DNA of 64,000 nucleotides from Polyangium mundeleinium (GCF_028369105.1 NZ_JAQNDO010000001.1:2845711-2909710); one strand, 5' to 3'. Counted from the stretch's first letter, positions 1 through 9,649 are shown. A program made the numbers and translations. Notes: a model not told the origin generated them from the sequence alone.

Positions 1-281
1 GTTATGCGGTGATGATGGAGTTCCCCGGCGTGGTCGGGCTCGGGGAAAAGGGCAAACCCGATTTCTGGCTCGGCGCGGGGGAGGTGGGGTTGCGCCAGCA
101 CGTCGCGTTCCTCGCCGCGGATCGCAAGACGGTCGACGCGTTTTACGAGGCCGCGATCCGCGCCGGAGGCAAGGACAACGGTCCGCCCGGGCTCCGCCCC
201 ATGTACCACCCGAATTATTACGGCGCGTTCGTCCTGGATCCGGACGGGCACAACATCGAGGCGGTCTGTCACACGCCGTGA
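1..281 (+). CDS. VOC (glyoxalase/bleomycin-resistance fold) family protein, 5' end outside window
   Basis: The reading frame is already open at the first bases of the window (a Tyr-Ala codon pair precedes the first GTG/ATG codons), so only the last ~93 residues are present and the real start lies upstream. The C-terminal motif PNYYGAFVLDPDGHNIEAV is the last beta-strand signature of the vicinal-oxygen-chelate fold; its Glu is the usual metal ligand, and RQHVAFLA supplies a strand with a candidate His ligand. Members act on small molecules (dioxygenases, glyoxalases, resistance proteins); the substrate cannot be told. It is convergent with the next gene, seven bases away. Confidence 0.8.
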   Translation, partial: YAVMMEFPGVVGLGEKGKPDFWLGAGEVGLRQHVAFLAADRKTVDAFYEAAIRAGGKDNGPPGLRPMYHPNYYGAFVLDPDGHNIEAVCHTP

Positions 282-287
282 AGCGCG

Positions 288-1700
288 TCAGCGATCGCCG
301 CAGCAGCGCTTGTACTTTTTCCCGCTCCCGCAGGGGCACGGCGCGCTCCGCGTGGGGCCCGTCTGCTCTGCTTTGGCCTCCGCCGCGCGGAAGCTCTTCA
401 GCCTGCGGCGGTCTTGGCGCAGGAGCGTGAGCGCATACTCCGGCTCGTAGGGGGCGCGGACGGCGGCGATGTAGTCGGCGGGCAGGTAGAGTTCTTCGGG
501 CTTCGCGCGCGCGAGCCACGGGAGCGCCATGATCATCACCGGCAGGAACTGTTGGTCTGCCAGGAAGCACCCATCGATGAGGAGGAGGGTGCCGCGCGCG
601 AGGTCCCGCGGCGCGTCCGCGGCGTCCTTGAAATGGTAGGGCGACGAGGGAGGGGTGCGCTTTCCGAGGGTGACCGCGAGCTCAGCTCCGACGCTCGCGA
701 GCCGGGCAGGGAGATCGGTCGGGTCCTCGTCGTCGGAAAGGAAGATGTTCGTGAGCGCTCTGCGCACGGACACGAGGTGGCCCCTGCCCTCCGGCACGGG
801 GGCGCTCGGCGACAGCGCTTGTCTCACCTCCGCGCGCAGCGCCGGGTAGCGAAGGCCGATCGCCGCGAGCGTGAACGCGCTGTCGGCGACTTCGATGACG
901 TTGTCGGCCTTCTCATGCGCCTCTTTGTAGTACGCGAACAGATCCTCGCCGAGGCGCGCGGCACCCCAGAGGCCGCGGAGCGCGTTGCCGACCAGCCCCT
1001 GCGAGACGGCGGTGCGCGCGTACGCGAGCCTTGAGATGGCGTTGCGCCCGGGCGCCGGCAGCTCCTGATACGGCGCGTTGCCGTCCATCGCGGCGAGCAC
1101 CGACAGGTGCCCGAGCGTCCACGTCCGGCACCAGAGCCCGTGCAGCGTCTCGTCCCAGCGCGGGTGCAGCTTGCCGTTCTTCGGCACCTCGCGGAGCAGG
1201 AGATCGCGCATGTGCTCGACCGCCTTGGCCTCCTCGAGCATCCACTTCAAGAGTTCGAGCGCGAGGAACGGTTGCCACACGGCGATGCCCTCGAATTGCT
1301 CGCGCGTGAGCCACTGCGCTCGCTCGTAGAGCGCGCGCATGAGCTCGGTCGCGTTGCCCGTCGAGTTGAGGAAGCGGTTCGTGCGCTCGCGCCACGTGAT
1401 GACGTTCTCCGTGATCGCGTCGAGCCGCCCCCGCGTGATGACGTGGAGGTTCGTGGCCCTCATCCCCTCGCCGAGGCACGTGACGAACTTGCCGCTGCGC
1501 GTGACGATGAGGAACGGGCCCTTCTCGGGATCCGCGAGCGAGATGGCCACGCGCTCCATGCCCGCCGGGACACGCGCGGTGTCCAGGATGTGCCGGAGGA
1601 GAGGATCGTCGCGGTAGAGCGAGAGGGCGACGTCGAGGTGCGGCACCGAGAGCCGGTCGAGCCGGGAGAGGAAGTGATGCGCGTGTCCGGTGAGCGTCAT
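288..1700 (-). CDS. SEC-C motif-containing protein of unknown function
   Basis: A 470-residue soluble protein. The last ~20 residues hold the zinc-binding SEC-C motif PCPCGSGKKYKRCCG, the same module that ends SecA and many unrelated proteins. The first ~440 residues are largely alpha-helical and match no enzyme I recognise; no signal peptide or membrane segment is seen. It lies 30 bases downstream of the thymidylate kinase gene on the same strand and is probably the last gene of a panC-tmk-SEC-C transcript. Start is the ATG at 1700. The function is unknown; the SEC-C call itself is secure. Confidence 0.75.
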   Translation of the reverse strand: MTLTGHAHHFLSRLDRLSVPHLDVALSLYRDDPLLRHILDTARVPAGMERVAISLADPEKGPFLIVTRSGKFVTCLGEGMRATNLHVITRGRLDAITENVITWRERTNRFLNSTGNATELMRALYERAQWLTREQFEGIAVWQPFLALELLKWMLEEAKAVEHMRDLLLREVPKNGKLHPRWDETLHGLWCRTWTLGHLSVLAAMDGNAPYQELPAPGRNAISRLAYARTAVSQGLVGNALRGLWGAARLGEDLFAYYKEAHEKADNVIEVADSAFTLAAIGLRYPALRAEVRQALSPSAPVPEGRGHLVSVRRALTNIFLSDDEDPTDLPARLASVGAELAVTLGKRTPPSSPYHFKDAADAPRDLARGTLLLIDGCFLADQQFLPVMIMALPWLARAKPEELYLPADYIAAVRAPYEPEYALTLLRQDRRRLKSFRAAEAKAEQTGPTRSAPCPCGSGKKYKRCCGDR

Positions 1701-1730
1701 GAGAAGCTCGCGCTCAAGCTCGTGACTCGA

Positions 1731-2396
1731 TCAGGGGCCTTCCTTCACGTACGGCTCGAGCGCGCGGATGATCGCGGCCGTGACGGCGTCGACGTCGCCG
1801 TTGCCGTCGACGTGCACGAGCCGATCGCCGCCGATGATCTTGTCGGCTTCGAGGTAGGCGCGGGCGAGGCGGGCCTGGAGCTCCGGCTCCTCGAAGAGCT
1901 CGCTCGCGCCGCCGCGGGCCCGCCTGCGCTGCGCGGCGACCTCCGGATCGACGTCCACGACGACCGTGATGTCCGGCTTGAGGGCGTGGCGGTTGCAGTG
2001 GCGGATCCAGGCGATCATGTCGGCGCGCGCGCCCTCGTCCTCGATCCCGATCGACTGGTAGATGATGCTCGAAAGCTCGTAGCGATCCGAGATGACCACG
2101 TACCCGTCGCGCAGGTGCGGGGCGACCTCGGTCTCGATGTGATCGAGCCGGTCGGCCGCGAAGAGCAGCGCCATCGTGGAGTCGCGGTGCCTCGACGGCA
2201 GGTTCACGCGCTGGGTCAGCACGAGCCGGAGGAGCGAGCCCATCGGCCCGCCGCTCGGCTCGCGCGTCACGTGCGCGAGCCTTCGCCGGCCGCGCAAGAA
2301 CGAGCCGTAACGCACGGCCTGTGTCGTCGTCCCCGCGCCGTCGATGCCCTCGAAGACGACGAACAACCCGTCGTTTCCGTCCTCGGCTTCACGCAT
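1731..2396 (-). CDS. tmk: dTMP kinase (thymidylate kinase)
   Basis: Phosphorylates dTMP to dTDP in dTTP synthesis. The 221-residue protein has the family's usual size. Visible motifs are the P-loop region [12 protein letters not shown] (residues 14-25), the REPSG loop, the SDRYELSS segment carrying the DR(Y/H) motif, and an Arg-rich lid near RRRARGG. The P-loop Lys found in most thymidylate kinases is replaced by Thr (GAGTTT rather than GAGKST). The chosen ATG at 2396 overlaps the panC stop by eight bases (ATGCGTGA), implying translational coupling; an in-frame extension further upstream is only the other reading of panC. Confidence 0.88.
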   Translation of the reverse strand: MREAEDGNDGLFVVFEGIDGAGTTTQAVRYGSFLRGRRRLAHVTREPSGGPMGSLLRLVLTQRVNLPSRHRDSTMALLFAADRLDHIETEVAPHLRDGYVVISDRYELSSIIYQSIGIEDEGARADMIAWIRHCNRHALKPDITVVVDVDPEVAAQRRRARGGASELFEEPELQARLARAYLEADKIIGGDRLVHVDGNGDVDAVTAAIIRALEPYVKEGP

Positions 2397-3297
2397 GGCG
2401 TTCCTCGTCTCCTTCCTTCGATTCGTCGAGCCCGAGTGGGCTCGGATCCTCGCCGAGCACCAGGTTGTCGATGAGCCGCGCGCCGCCGATGCGGACGGCG
2501 ACCGCGAGCAGCACGCGATCCGGCGTGTGCGCCTCGGGGCCGAGCACGGCGAGCGTATCCGCGTCGGCCACGTCCACATAATCGATCGCGCTTGCGACGG
2601 GCGTGATGTGCCCGCGCGCGAGCGCCGTGAGCATGCCGGCGCGACGCTCCCCCGCGGCGAACGCGCGCGCCGCGGCCGACAGGCCTCGCGGGAGGGCGAG
2701 CGCCTGCGCGCGGGCTTCTGCCGAGAGGTACGCGTTGCGCGACGACATCGCGAGCCCGTCCGGCTCGCGCACGGTCCGCACGCCCTCCACCTCGACGGGC
2801 AGGAAGAGATCCCGCGTGAAGCGCTCGATCACCTTGAGCTGTTGGTAGTCCTTGCGGCCGAAGAGCGCGAGGGAAGGTCCTACGAGCGCGAATAATTTCG
2901 TGACGACCGTGGCCACGCCCTCGAAGTGGCCGGGCCGGTGCGCGCCGCAGAGGCCCGCGGCGGTGGCGCCGACATGCACGCGCGTCTCGTCGCCGGGCGG
3001 GTACATGTCGGCGGGGGCGGGCGCGAAGATGCCGTGCGCGCCTGCCTCCGCGCACTTCTTCGCGTCGCCTTCGAGGTCCCGCGGGTAGCGGGAAAAATCC
3101 TCGTTCGGGCCGAACTGCGTGGGGTTCACGAAGATCGAGACGACGACGAAATCGGCGCGCTTGCGGGCTTCTTCGATGAGCGTCTGGTGGCCGCGGTGCA
3201 AGGCGCCCATCGTGGGAACGAGGCCGACGCGCGCGCCGCGCTGCCGCGCCTCGTCACACGCACGCCGGAACTCCATGGGAGCGCGCCAGATCTCCAT
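2389..3297 (-). CDS. panC: pantothenate synthetase
   Basis: Condenses pantoate with beta-alanine using ATP, the last step of pantothenate (vitamin B5, CoA precursor) synthesis. At 302 residues it has normal length. Family signatures are [10 protein letters not shown] near residue 28 (the HxGH nucleotidyl-transferase motif), [16 protein letters not shown] and MSSRNAYLS. It is first in a minus-strand operon with tmk and the SEC-C gene and is divergent from ppk across about 120 bases. Confidence 0.96.
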   Translation of the reverse strand: MEIWRAPMEFRRACDEARQRGARVGLVPTMGALHRGHQTLIEEARKRADFVVVSIFVNPTQFGPNEDFSRYPRDLEGDAKKCAEAGAHGIFAPAPADMYPPGDETRVHVGATAAGLCGAHRPGHFEGVATVVTKLFALVGPSLALFGRKDYQQLKVIERFTRDLFLPVEVEGVRTVREPDGLAMSSRNAYLSAEARAQALALPRGLSAAARAFAAGERRAGMLTALARGHITPVASAIDYVDVADADTLAVLGPEAHTPDRVLLAVAVRIGGARLIDNLVLGEDPSPLGLDESKEGDEERHA

Positions 3298-3416
3298 GGC
3301 GCGCCACGCTAGCAGAAAGCGCTGGCCACAAGGAGGCAGGCGACCTCCACGGCCCTCGCTTCTCTTCGGGTCGATCGACTGACCCCAGCGATCGGGTAGG
3401 CTAGACTGAAATCATC

Positions 3417-5660
3417 GTGACGTTCGAGACACCTTCCACGCCCGATGTCGCTGCTCGCCATTCGTCCCTGGTCCCGGCCGCGGGCGACTCGGATCCGACG
3501 CAGTATCTGAACCGCGAGCTCTCGTGGCTCGAGTTCAACGCCCGCGTCCTTTCCGAGGCCGCCTCGATGGAGGTGCCGCTCTTCGAACGGCTGAAGTTCC
3601 TCGGCATCTTCTTCTCGAACCTCGATGAGTTCTTCATGGTGCGCGTGGCGGGCCTGCAGGCCCAGACGCACCGCACGATCACCGAGGTCCCGCCCGACGG
3701 CATGAAGCCGCAGGAGCAGCTCCTCGCCATCAGCGCGCGGGCGCACGCGCTCTTCGACAGCGCCTATCGGCTCTGGAACACGGAGATGCTGCCGGCGCTG
3801 CACCGGGTCGGCGTGCGGATCGTGCGACCCGAGGAGCTCGACGCCGCCGAGCTCGCGGTGCTCGACGAGCGGTTCCGCACCGACATCTTCCCGATCCTCA
3901 CGCCGCTGGCGATCGATCCCGGCCATCCGTTCCCGCACCTGCGCAACAAGAGCATCAACCTCGGCATCATGTTCAGCCGCGAGCACGAGGGCGAGGAGCC
4001 CGGCTTCGGCGTGATCCAGGTGCCGCCGATGCTGAGCCGCCTCATGCGCGTGCGCGTCGACGGCTGCGGCCGGGCGTTCGTCCTTCTGGAGGACGTGATC
4101 GCGCGCCACGTGAAAGAGTTCTTCCCGGTCTCGCGCCTCCGCGGGACGTACCCGTTCCGCGTCACGCGCAACTGGGATCTCGAGATCGACGAGGAGGAGG
4201 GCGAGGATCTCCTGGAGACGATCCAGGCCGAGCTCCGGCGCCGCGATCGCGGCAACGCGGTGCGTGTGGAGATCGGCGTCGGGGGCGGCGTGGGTGCGAG
4301 CGTGCAGCGCCTCTGCCGCGCGCTCGGCATCGATCCGAACCTCGACGTCTACCGCGTCTCGGGCCCGCTCAGCATCGTGGATCTCGTCTCCGTGGTGGGC
4401 GAGGACGATCGGCATCTGCGCGACGAGAGCTTCACGCCGCAGGTGCCGAGCGCGCTGCGCGACGTGGAGGATCCCTTCGCGGTGATCCGCGAGCGGGACG
4501 TGCCGTTGCACCACCCGTACGACTCGTTCGATCCGGTGGTCGAGTTCATCTCGCGCGCGGCCGACGATCCGAACGTGCTCGCGATCAAGCAGACGCTCTA
4601 CCGCACCGGCGGCGACTCGCCGATCGTGAAGGCGCTCGCGCGGGCCGCGGAGAACGGCAAGCAGGTGACGGCGATCGTCGAGCTCAAGGCGCGCTTCGAC
4701 GAGGCGTCGAACATCCAGTGGGCGCGGACCTTGGAGCAGAGCGGCGCGCAGGTGATCTACGGCCTGCTCGGGCTGAAGACGCACGTGAAGGCGCTGCTCG
4801 TGGTGCGGCGGGAGAAGGACAAACTCCGGCGTTACGTGCACCTCTCGACGGGCAACTACAACCCGCACACGGCGCGCCTCTACACGGACTTCGGCCTCTT
4901 CACGGCGAACCGCGAGATCGGCGAGGACGTGACCTCGCTCTTCAACCTGCTCACGGGCTACAGCGCGCCGCCGAGGTGGAACCGGCTCGTGGTGGCGCCG
5001 CTCGGGCTGCACGAGGCGATCCTCGGGCTCATCGCGCGTGAGACGGAGCACGCGCGCGCGGGCCGGAAGGCCGAGATCGTGGCGCAGATGAACGCGCTCG
5101 TGGACGTGGACGTGATCGACGCGCTCTACACGGCGAGCCAGCACGGCGTCGACATCCGGCTCTTCGTCCGCGGCATCTGCTGTCTTCGCCCCGGGATCCC
5201 AGGGCTCTCGGAGCGGATCCAGGTGCGCGCGCTCATCGACCGGTTCCTGGAGCACAAGCGCGTCTTCCGCTTCGCGAACGGCGGAAGCGAGGAGTTTTAC
5301 TTCTCCAGCGCGGACTGGATGCCGCGGAACTTCCACCGCCGCGTGGAGGTGCTCGTGCCGCTGCTCGATCCGGCCGCGCGCACCCGCGCCGAGGACATGC
5401 TGGCGACGCTCGCGGCCGACACGGCGAAGACGTGGGCCCTCAACGCCGACGGGAGTTATACGCGCGTCGCGACGCCCACGGGCGCGGCCACGGTGCGCTC
5501 GCAGCAGCGGTTCATGGAGCTCGCGCGCGAGCGGCTCAAGCCGGCCGACGTGCTCGCGCGGGGCGGCCGGTTCCACATCTTCCAGGTGGGCCACGGCGAG
5601 GGCGGCGACGAGCTACGCCGCAAGAACGGCAAGAAGAAGAAGCACAACCCGGTGTCTTAG
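3417..5660 (+). CDS. ppk: polyphosphate kinase 1
   Basis: Makes and degrades inorganic polyphosphate from ATP; usually cytoplasmic, often membrane-associated. The 747-residue protein covers the N-terminal helical domain (YLNRELSWLEFNARVL), the head domain and both phospholipase D-like C-terminal domains. His475 in RYVHLSTGNYN corresponds to the autophosphorylated histidine, followed by YTDFGLFT and the second conserved region RRVEVLVPL. The start is a GTG at 3417 without a strong ribosome site; the next in-frame Met would remove conserved sequence. The TAG stop lies at the edge of a dispersed repeat. Confidence 0.96.
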   Translation: MTFETPSTPDVAARHSSLVPAAGDSDPTQYLNRELSWLEFNARVLSEAASMEVPLFERLKFLGIFFSNLDEFFMVRVAGLQAQTHRTITEVPPDGMKPQEQLLAISARAHALFDSAYRLWNTEMLPALHRVGVRIVRPEELDAAELAVLDERFRTDIFPILTPLAIDPGHPFPHLRNKSINLGIMFSREHEGEEPGFGVIQVPPMLSRLMRVRVDGCGRAFVLLEDVIARHVKEFFPVSRLRGTYPFRVTRNWDLEIDEEEGEDLLETIQAELRRRDRGNAVRVEIGVGGGVGASVQRLCRALGIDPNLDVYRVSGPLSIVDLVSVVGEDDRHLRDESFTPQVPSALRDVEDPFAVIRERDVPLHHPYDSFDPVVEFISRAADDPNVLAIKQTLYRTGGDSPIVKALARAAENGKQVTAIVELKARFDEASNIQWARTLEQSGAQVIYGLLGLKTHVKALLVVRREKDKLRRYVHLSTGNYNPHTARLYTDFGLFTANREIGEDVTSLFNLLTGYSAPPRWNRLVVAPLGLHEAILGLIARETEHARAGRKAEIVAQMNALVDVDVIDALYTASQHGVDIRLFVRGICCLRPGIPGLSERIQVRALIDRFLEHKRVFRFANGGSEEFYFSSADWMPRNFHRRVEVLVPLLDPAARTRAEDMLATLAADTAKTWALNADGSYTRVATPTGAATVRSQQRFMELARERLKPADVLARGGRFHIFQVGHGEGGDELRRKNGKKKKHNPVS

Positions 5661-5771
5661 TCCCGAGGGGGACGCCTCGCGTCCCCCTCTCGGCCAGGCA
5701 AAGCCCGGCCGATTCACTCCCCCGAGGCTCGCTCGCTGCGCGATCGAGCAGAGCGCCTCTTCGGCGCTCTA
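5658..5771 (+). repeat. Dispersed intergenic repeat, copy A (terminator-like)
   Basis: About 114 bases between the convergent ends of ppk and the cyclophilin gene. It begins with the ppk stop codon (TAGTCCCGAGG) and contains the hairpin GGGGGACGC-CTC-GCGTCCCCC, a second short hairpin (CCGGGC/GCCCGG type, imperfect here) and a terminal GAGCGCC/GGCGCTC hairpin. A second copy in reverse orientation lies at 51232-51347. Stem-rich structure between convergent genes suggests a bidirectional terminator. Confidence 0.8.
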
Positions 5772-5782
5772 CCGAACCTTCT

Positions 5783-8122
5783 TCAGGGTTTGACGGAGAC
5801 CTTGTGCACGAGGTCTCCGTCGACGAACGAGCTCCACGGCCCCGTCGCGCGGCCGATCCACGCGTACTGGCCGTCGAGGTGCGGCTGCCTCGCGTGCGTC
5901 ACGAAGATCTGGCTCGACCCGGTGTCGCGGCCCGCGAGCGCGACGCCGACCGTGAGCGGATCAAACGCGATCGGCGAGGTCTCGCAGCGCAGCGGCGCCT
6001 TGCCCGGCGGCCCGCCGTAGCCGTCGCCGAAGGGCGCGCCGAGCTGCGTGACGAAGCCCGGCACCACACGGTGCACGACCATCCCGTCGTAGTACCCGGC
6101 GCGCGCGAGGTCGACGACGCGCGTGACCGCCACGGGCGCGACGTCGGCGTCGAGTACGAGCGAAGCTTCGCCGACGTCGGTCTCCAGCGTGAGGGTCACC
6201 TTGCCCGCTGCGCGCGCGTCGAGCTCGGGCGGCTTCGGCCCTCCGCCCGGCGGCGCCTGGCAGGACGGCGTCTCCGGCTTGCCCGAGACGAGCCCGATCG
6301 CCTTCGCCGCGCGCTTTCGGAGCTCCGGCCACGACGAACGGCAGAGCTCCTCGAGACGCGGCAACGTCTCCTTCAAGCCGAGCGCGCCCGCGGCCTCGAT
6401 CATCGAGCTTACGTGCTCCGGATCGTTCTCCACGTCGGCGCGCCCGAGCGCCGTGACGATGGCCTTCACGATCGCAGGTGAAGGCGCGCGCAGCGGGATC
6501 TCCTCCGCGGCCTGCTCCTCCTCGCCCTTCTTCTTGGCCTTCTTCTTGCGCTTTTCGGGCTCGGCCGCGAGGTTCGGCTTTCGCGCGATCACCCCGGCCG
6601 CCGTCGACACGAGGCCCGGCTCCGGGGCTGCGAGCGCGGATTCGAGCAGCGGCCCGGCGTCCTCGGCGAGCTCCTCGTGCGTCGGGAGAAGTTCGATCGC
6701 GGCCTCTCGCGCGCGCAGATCACCGCCTTTCGCGTGCGTGAGGAACACCGTGCGCCTCGATCCCTCGATCGGCGCGCGATCCAGCACCTTCACCATCGCC
6801 CGCGCGCCGATCGAGCCCGGCTGCCCCGGCGCCTTCGCCCCTGCGTCCGCGCCGTCGCCCGCTGCGAGCGCGGCCGTCACGTCACACCGCGTGAGCAACG
6901 GATCCCGCACGTCGGCGCCTGCGAGCACCGTCGCTGCGCTGCACCGGATCCAGGACAGACGCCGCAGCACCGTGACCGGCGCCGAGGGCGGCGGCTCCAT
7001 CGTGGCCAGATCCTTGAGCCACTTCTTCGCCTTGTTCGTCGGTTCGAGCGCGTCGAGCGTGGCCAGAAGGACGCCGATCTCCTCGCCGAGCGCGGTCAGC
7101 GCGACAGCGCCGCCCGGCGGTACGAGCGCGGGCAACGTGGACGCGAGCATGGTTTGTCCCGCGGTCCCGAGCCGACGGAGCGCGCGCGCGGCCTCCGCGC
7201 GTTCGGCTGCCGTGAAGAGCGTCGCTCCGGCGAGCACGCGTCCGAGATCCGCCGCGGCCTCCGGGCCTGCACGGCCGAGCGCGCGGACGGCGAAGATCCT
7301 GTACGGACCGGGCTCCGCGAGGCGCGCGCCGGCGACCTCCCGCAGGCGCGTCGTCACCGTGTTCGGCACGTTTTCGAGCCGGCCGATGGGGAAGAGCCCC
7401 TCGGGCGCGGGCGGCGACGACGCGCTGCCGGCCGCGACGTTGAGCAGCGCCGCGAGCGTCTCCTCGCGGAGCCGCTCCTTCACCATGGCGAGATCTCCCA
7501 GCGCGAACGCCGCGGCCGAGGCTTGGATCTCCGTGCCCGAGAGCCACGCGACCAGCGTCGGCTCGCTTTGCACCGCCCCGCAGCGGCCCACGGCCCGCGC
7601 GATCGCCACGCGTGGATCGAACGTCGTGTTCGCGCGTCCCTCGACGGGAGGTGATCCCTTCGCAGGGGCGGCGTCGTTCGTGCCGCCGATCGATAAAGAC
7701 CGCGCCACGAGCGCCGTGACCGTCGTCGCCTCGTCGCTCGGCGTGCACGACGAACCGAGCCCGTACGCCGCCCACGTGACGACCTCCGGATCCTCGTCCA
7801 CGAGCGCGCGCAAGAGCCCAGGCTTCGCGTCTTCGCCGCCGATCCGCGCGAGCGCGCGGGCGGCCGCGCGCCGCACGAGGACGTCACGGCTCTGCTGATC
7901 CGAGCTCGTGATCTCGGCGGCCGTGCGCCGCTGCTCCGCGACGAGCAGCGCTTCCTGCCGCTGCTTCGCCTCGTCCACGACCACCGCCGCGTCGCTCCCT
8001 GCGTCGGATCCTGCGTCGCTCGTGCTCGATGTCGTGGGCTCTCCGCGGCTGCACGCGCCGAGCGCGGCGACGACGCCGATCACGCGGCCTGCGCGACTTC
8101 GCCTCGAACCCTGCACCTTCAT
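5783..8122 (-). CDS. Lipoprotein with HEAT repeats and C-terminal cyclophilin domain
   Basis: 779 residues. The N-terminus ends in a lipobox (AALGAC), indicating an exported, lipid-anchored protein. Residues ~70-590 are HEAT-like helical repeats (for example VLVRRAAARALARIGGED), interrupted by a Lys/Glu-rich segment (KRKKKAKKKGEEE). The last ~140 residues are a peptidyl-prolyl cis-trans isomerase of the cyclophilin fold: VHRVVPGFVTQLG carries the catalytic Arg, then GSSQIFVT and LDGQYAWIGRATG, the last holding a Trp as in active cyclophilins. Likely a periplasmic folding factor with a protein-binding arm. The ATG overlaps the upstream gene's stop (ATGA). Confidence 0.85.
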   Translation of the reverse strand: MKVQGSRRSRAGRVIGVVAALGACSRGEPTTSSTSDAGSDAGSDAAVVVDEAKQRQEALLVAEQRRTAAEITSSDQQSRDVLVRRAAARALARIGGEDAKPGLLRALVDEDPEVVTWAAYGLGSSCTPSDEATTVTALVARSLSIGGTNDAAPAKGSPPVEGRANTTFDPRVAIARAVGRCGAVQSEPTLVAWLSGTEIQASAAAFALGDLAMVKERLREETLAALLNVAAGSASSPPAPEGLFPIGRLENVPNTVTTRLREVAGARLAEPGPYRIFAVRALGRAGPEAAADLGRVLAGATLFTAAERAEAARALRRLGTAGQTMLASTLPALVPPGGAVALTALGEEIGVLLATLDALEPTNKAKKWLKDLATMEPPPSAPVTVLRRLSWIRCSAATVLAGADVRDPLLTRCDVTAALAAGDGADAGAKAPGQPGSIGARAMVKVLDRAPIEGSRRTVFLTHAKGGDLRAREAAIELLPTHEELAEDAGPLLESALAAPEPGLVSTAAGVIARKPNLAAEPEKRKKKAKKKGEEEQAAEEIPLRAPSPAIVKAIVTALGRADVENDPEHVSSMIEAAGALGLKETLPRLEELCRSSWPELRKRAAKAIGLVSGKPETPSCQAPPGGGPKPPELDARAAGKVTLTLETDVGEASLVLDADVAPVAVTRVVDLARAGYYDGMVVHRVVPGFVTQLGAPFGDGYGGPPGKAPLRCETSPIAFDPLTVGVALAGRDTGSSQIFVTHARQPHLDGQYAWIGRATGPWSSFVDGDLVHKVSVKP

Positions 8123-8682
8123 CGCGCGTTCTCCTCGGCGCTCGGCGCGCCGGACACACGGGAGGCGGGCCTCGGCATGGCGCGAACGAGCGCGTGCGCG
8201 CGCCGGAGCGCGCGTTGATCGAGCCACGTGCAGACGAGCTCGTGCCCGCGTCGATAGACGCGCCGGAGGGCCCCGGCGCGCACGCCCTCGGACGGCAGCG
8301 GCCACGCGTCGACGCCGACCTTGCGGAAGTTCCGGATCGCGCGCTCCACGTGCCAGACGCACGTCACCACGAGCACGCGTCGCGCGCCTCTCCGGCGCAG
8401 GATCTCGGCCGAGAACACAGCGTTTTCGTGCGTCGTGAGCGACCAGAGCTCGGTCGTCACGGCCTGCTCCGGCACCCCCGCACGGACCAGCGCTCGGCGC
8501 AAGGCTTCCGCCTCGATCTGCGCGCCCCAGCGACGCCCGCCGCTCGTCACGATGTGGGGCGCGACACCCGCGAGATACGCTTCCGCGGCCTTCGCAGCGC
8601 GACGTGACGCAGCGGTCGTGAGCCGACCCGACGGCAGCACGCGGCATCCGAGGACCACGATGGCATCTGCGCGCTCCGGCAT
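8119..8682 (-). CDS. YdcF/ElyC (DUF218) family protein
   Basis: 187 residues from the ATG at 8682, chosen because the family begins just before the first strand ADAIVVLGCRV; an in-frame extension upstream lies over a probable promoter for the divergent gene. The DUF218 landmarks are the VLG strand, IVTSGGRRWG, SLTTHENAVFSAEIL and the VVTCVWHVERAIRNF region. Relatives (SanA, ElyC, YdcF) are involved in envelope integrity, but those usually have a membrane anchor that is not obvious here. Its stop overlaps the start of the HEAT-cyclophilin lipoprotein by four bases, so the two are co-translated. Confidence 0.8.
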   Translation of the reverse strand: MPERADAIVVLGCRVLPSGRLTTAASRRAAKAAEAYLAGVAPHIVTSGGRRWGAQIEAEALRRALVRAGVPEQAVTTELWSLTTHENAVFSAEILRRRGARRVLVVTCVWHVERAIRNFRKVGVDAWPLPSEGVRAGALRRVYRRGHELVCTWLDQRALRRAHALVRAMPRPASRVSGAPSAEENAR

Positions 8683-8744
8683 CGGGCCGACGATAGCCGA
8701 ACCGACGCCGCTCGCCAGAAAGTCACGTAAGGGCCACCTCTCGC

Positions 8745-8774
8745 TTGACGTTGCGCCCGGAAGGCATTTATCAC
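8745..8774 (+). promoter_or_regulatory. Candidate housekeeping promoter for the MBL-fold gene
   Basis: TTGACG at 8745-8750 is followed, 18 bases on, by TATCAC at 8769-8774 (or TTATCA with a 17-base spacer). Transcription would start near 8780, giving a leader of about 36 bases before the ATG at 8816. The match is read by eye only. Confidence 0.4.
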
Positions 8775-8815
8775 GGGGAATCGGACCAAGGGCGGGGGCC
8801 GGAAGGGCGATCAGG

Positions 8816-9649
8816 ATGCGACTCAAGATGTGGGGTGTCCGCGGAAGCATCCCCACGCCCGGACCCGACACGGTCGAGTTCGGCGGCAACACGAGCTGCT
8901 ACGAAGTGCGGGCCGGCGAGACGCTGATCATCCTGGACGGGGGTACGGGTCTGCGCCTCCTCGGGCAAAGCCTTCTCCGGGAGATGCCGTTCGAGGCGTG
9001 GATGTTCTTCAGCCACGTCCACTGGGACCACATCCAAGGCTTCCCGTTCTTCACACCCGCCTTCATCCGCAAGAACACGATCCACCTCTTCGGCGGTCTC
9101 AACGTCTCGCGCACGCTCGAGGAGACGCTCGCAGGCCAGATGGACTACCCGAGCTTCCCCGTCCACCTCTCGGAGATGGGCGCAAACATGACCTTCCGCG
9201 ACCTCTACGAGGGCGAGGTCGTGACCATCGGGCGCAAGCAAGACGTGCGCGTCTCGAACGCACGCGGCAACCACCCAAACGGCGTCTACGCATACCGCAT
9301 CGACCACGAGGGCAAGTCGATCGTCTACGTCACGGACTCGGAGCACTACGCGATCGTGGATCCGAAGCTCCGCAAGCTCGCGCAGGGCGCGGACATCCTG
9401 ATCTTCGACGCGATGTACACGCCCGAGGAGTACGCAGGCGAGGTCGGCGGCGGCCCGAAGACGGGCTGGGGTCACGCGACGTTCGTCGCAGGCTGCGAGC
9501 TCGCGCATGCCGCAGGCGTCAAGCAGCTCATCCTGCACCACCACGATCCGCTTCAAACGGACGCGATGGTCCGCGACAAGGAGCGCCGCGCGCGGGAGCT
9601 CTTCCCGAACACGATCGCGGCCAAAGAAGGCATGATCATCGAGATCTGA
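8816..9649 (+). CDS. MBL-fold metallo-hydrolase
   Basis: 277 residues from the ATG at 8816, preceded by AGG. The metal-binding core is HVHWDHIQG (HxHxDH), followed by VYVTDSEHY, IFDAMYT, GWGHATF and a late LHHHDP histidine cluster, so the dinuclear zinc site appears complete. The opening VRGSIPTPGPDTVEFGGNTSC is typical of a branch related to RNase Z/PhnP and class II cAMP phosphodiesterase-like hydrolases. It is probably a cytoplasmic phosphodiesterase or nuclease-like enzyme; the substrate is unknown. It is divergent from the DUF218 operon. Confidence 0.85.
   Translation: MRLKMWGVRGSIPTPGPDTVEFGGNTSCYEVRAGETLIILDGGTGLRLLGQSLLREMPFEAWMFFSHVHWDHIQGFPFFTPAFIRKNTIHLFGGLNVSRTLEETLAGQMDYPSFPVHLSEMGANMTFRDLYEGEVVTIGRKQDVRVSNARGNHPNGVYAYRIDHEGKSIVYVTDSEHYAIVDPKLRKLAQGADILIFDAMYTPEEYAGEVGGGPKTGWGHATFVAGCELAHAAGVKQLILHHHDPLQTDAMVRDKERRARELFPNTIAAKEGMIIEI

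Noticed and set aside
3309..5594. A 761-codon minus-strand open frame across ppk
   Set aside because: Arg/Glu/His-rich shadow frame of a clearly coding, full-length polyphosphate kinase; a by-product of high third-position GC.
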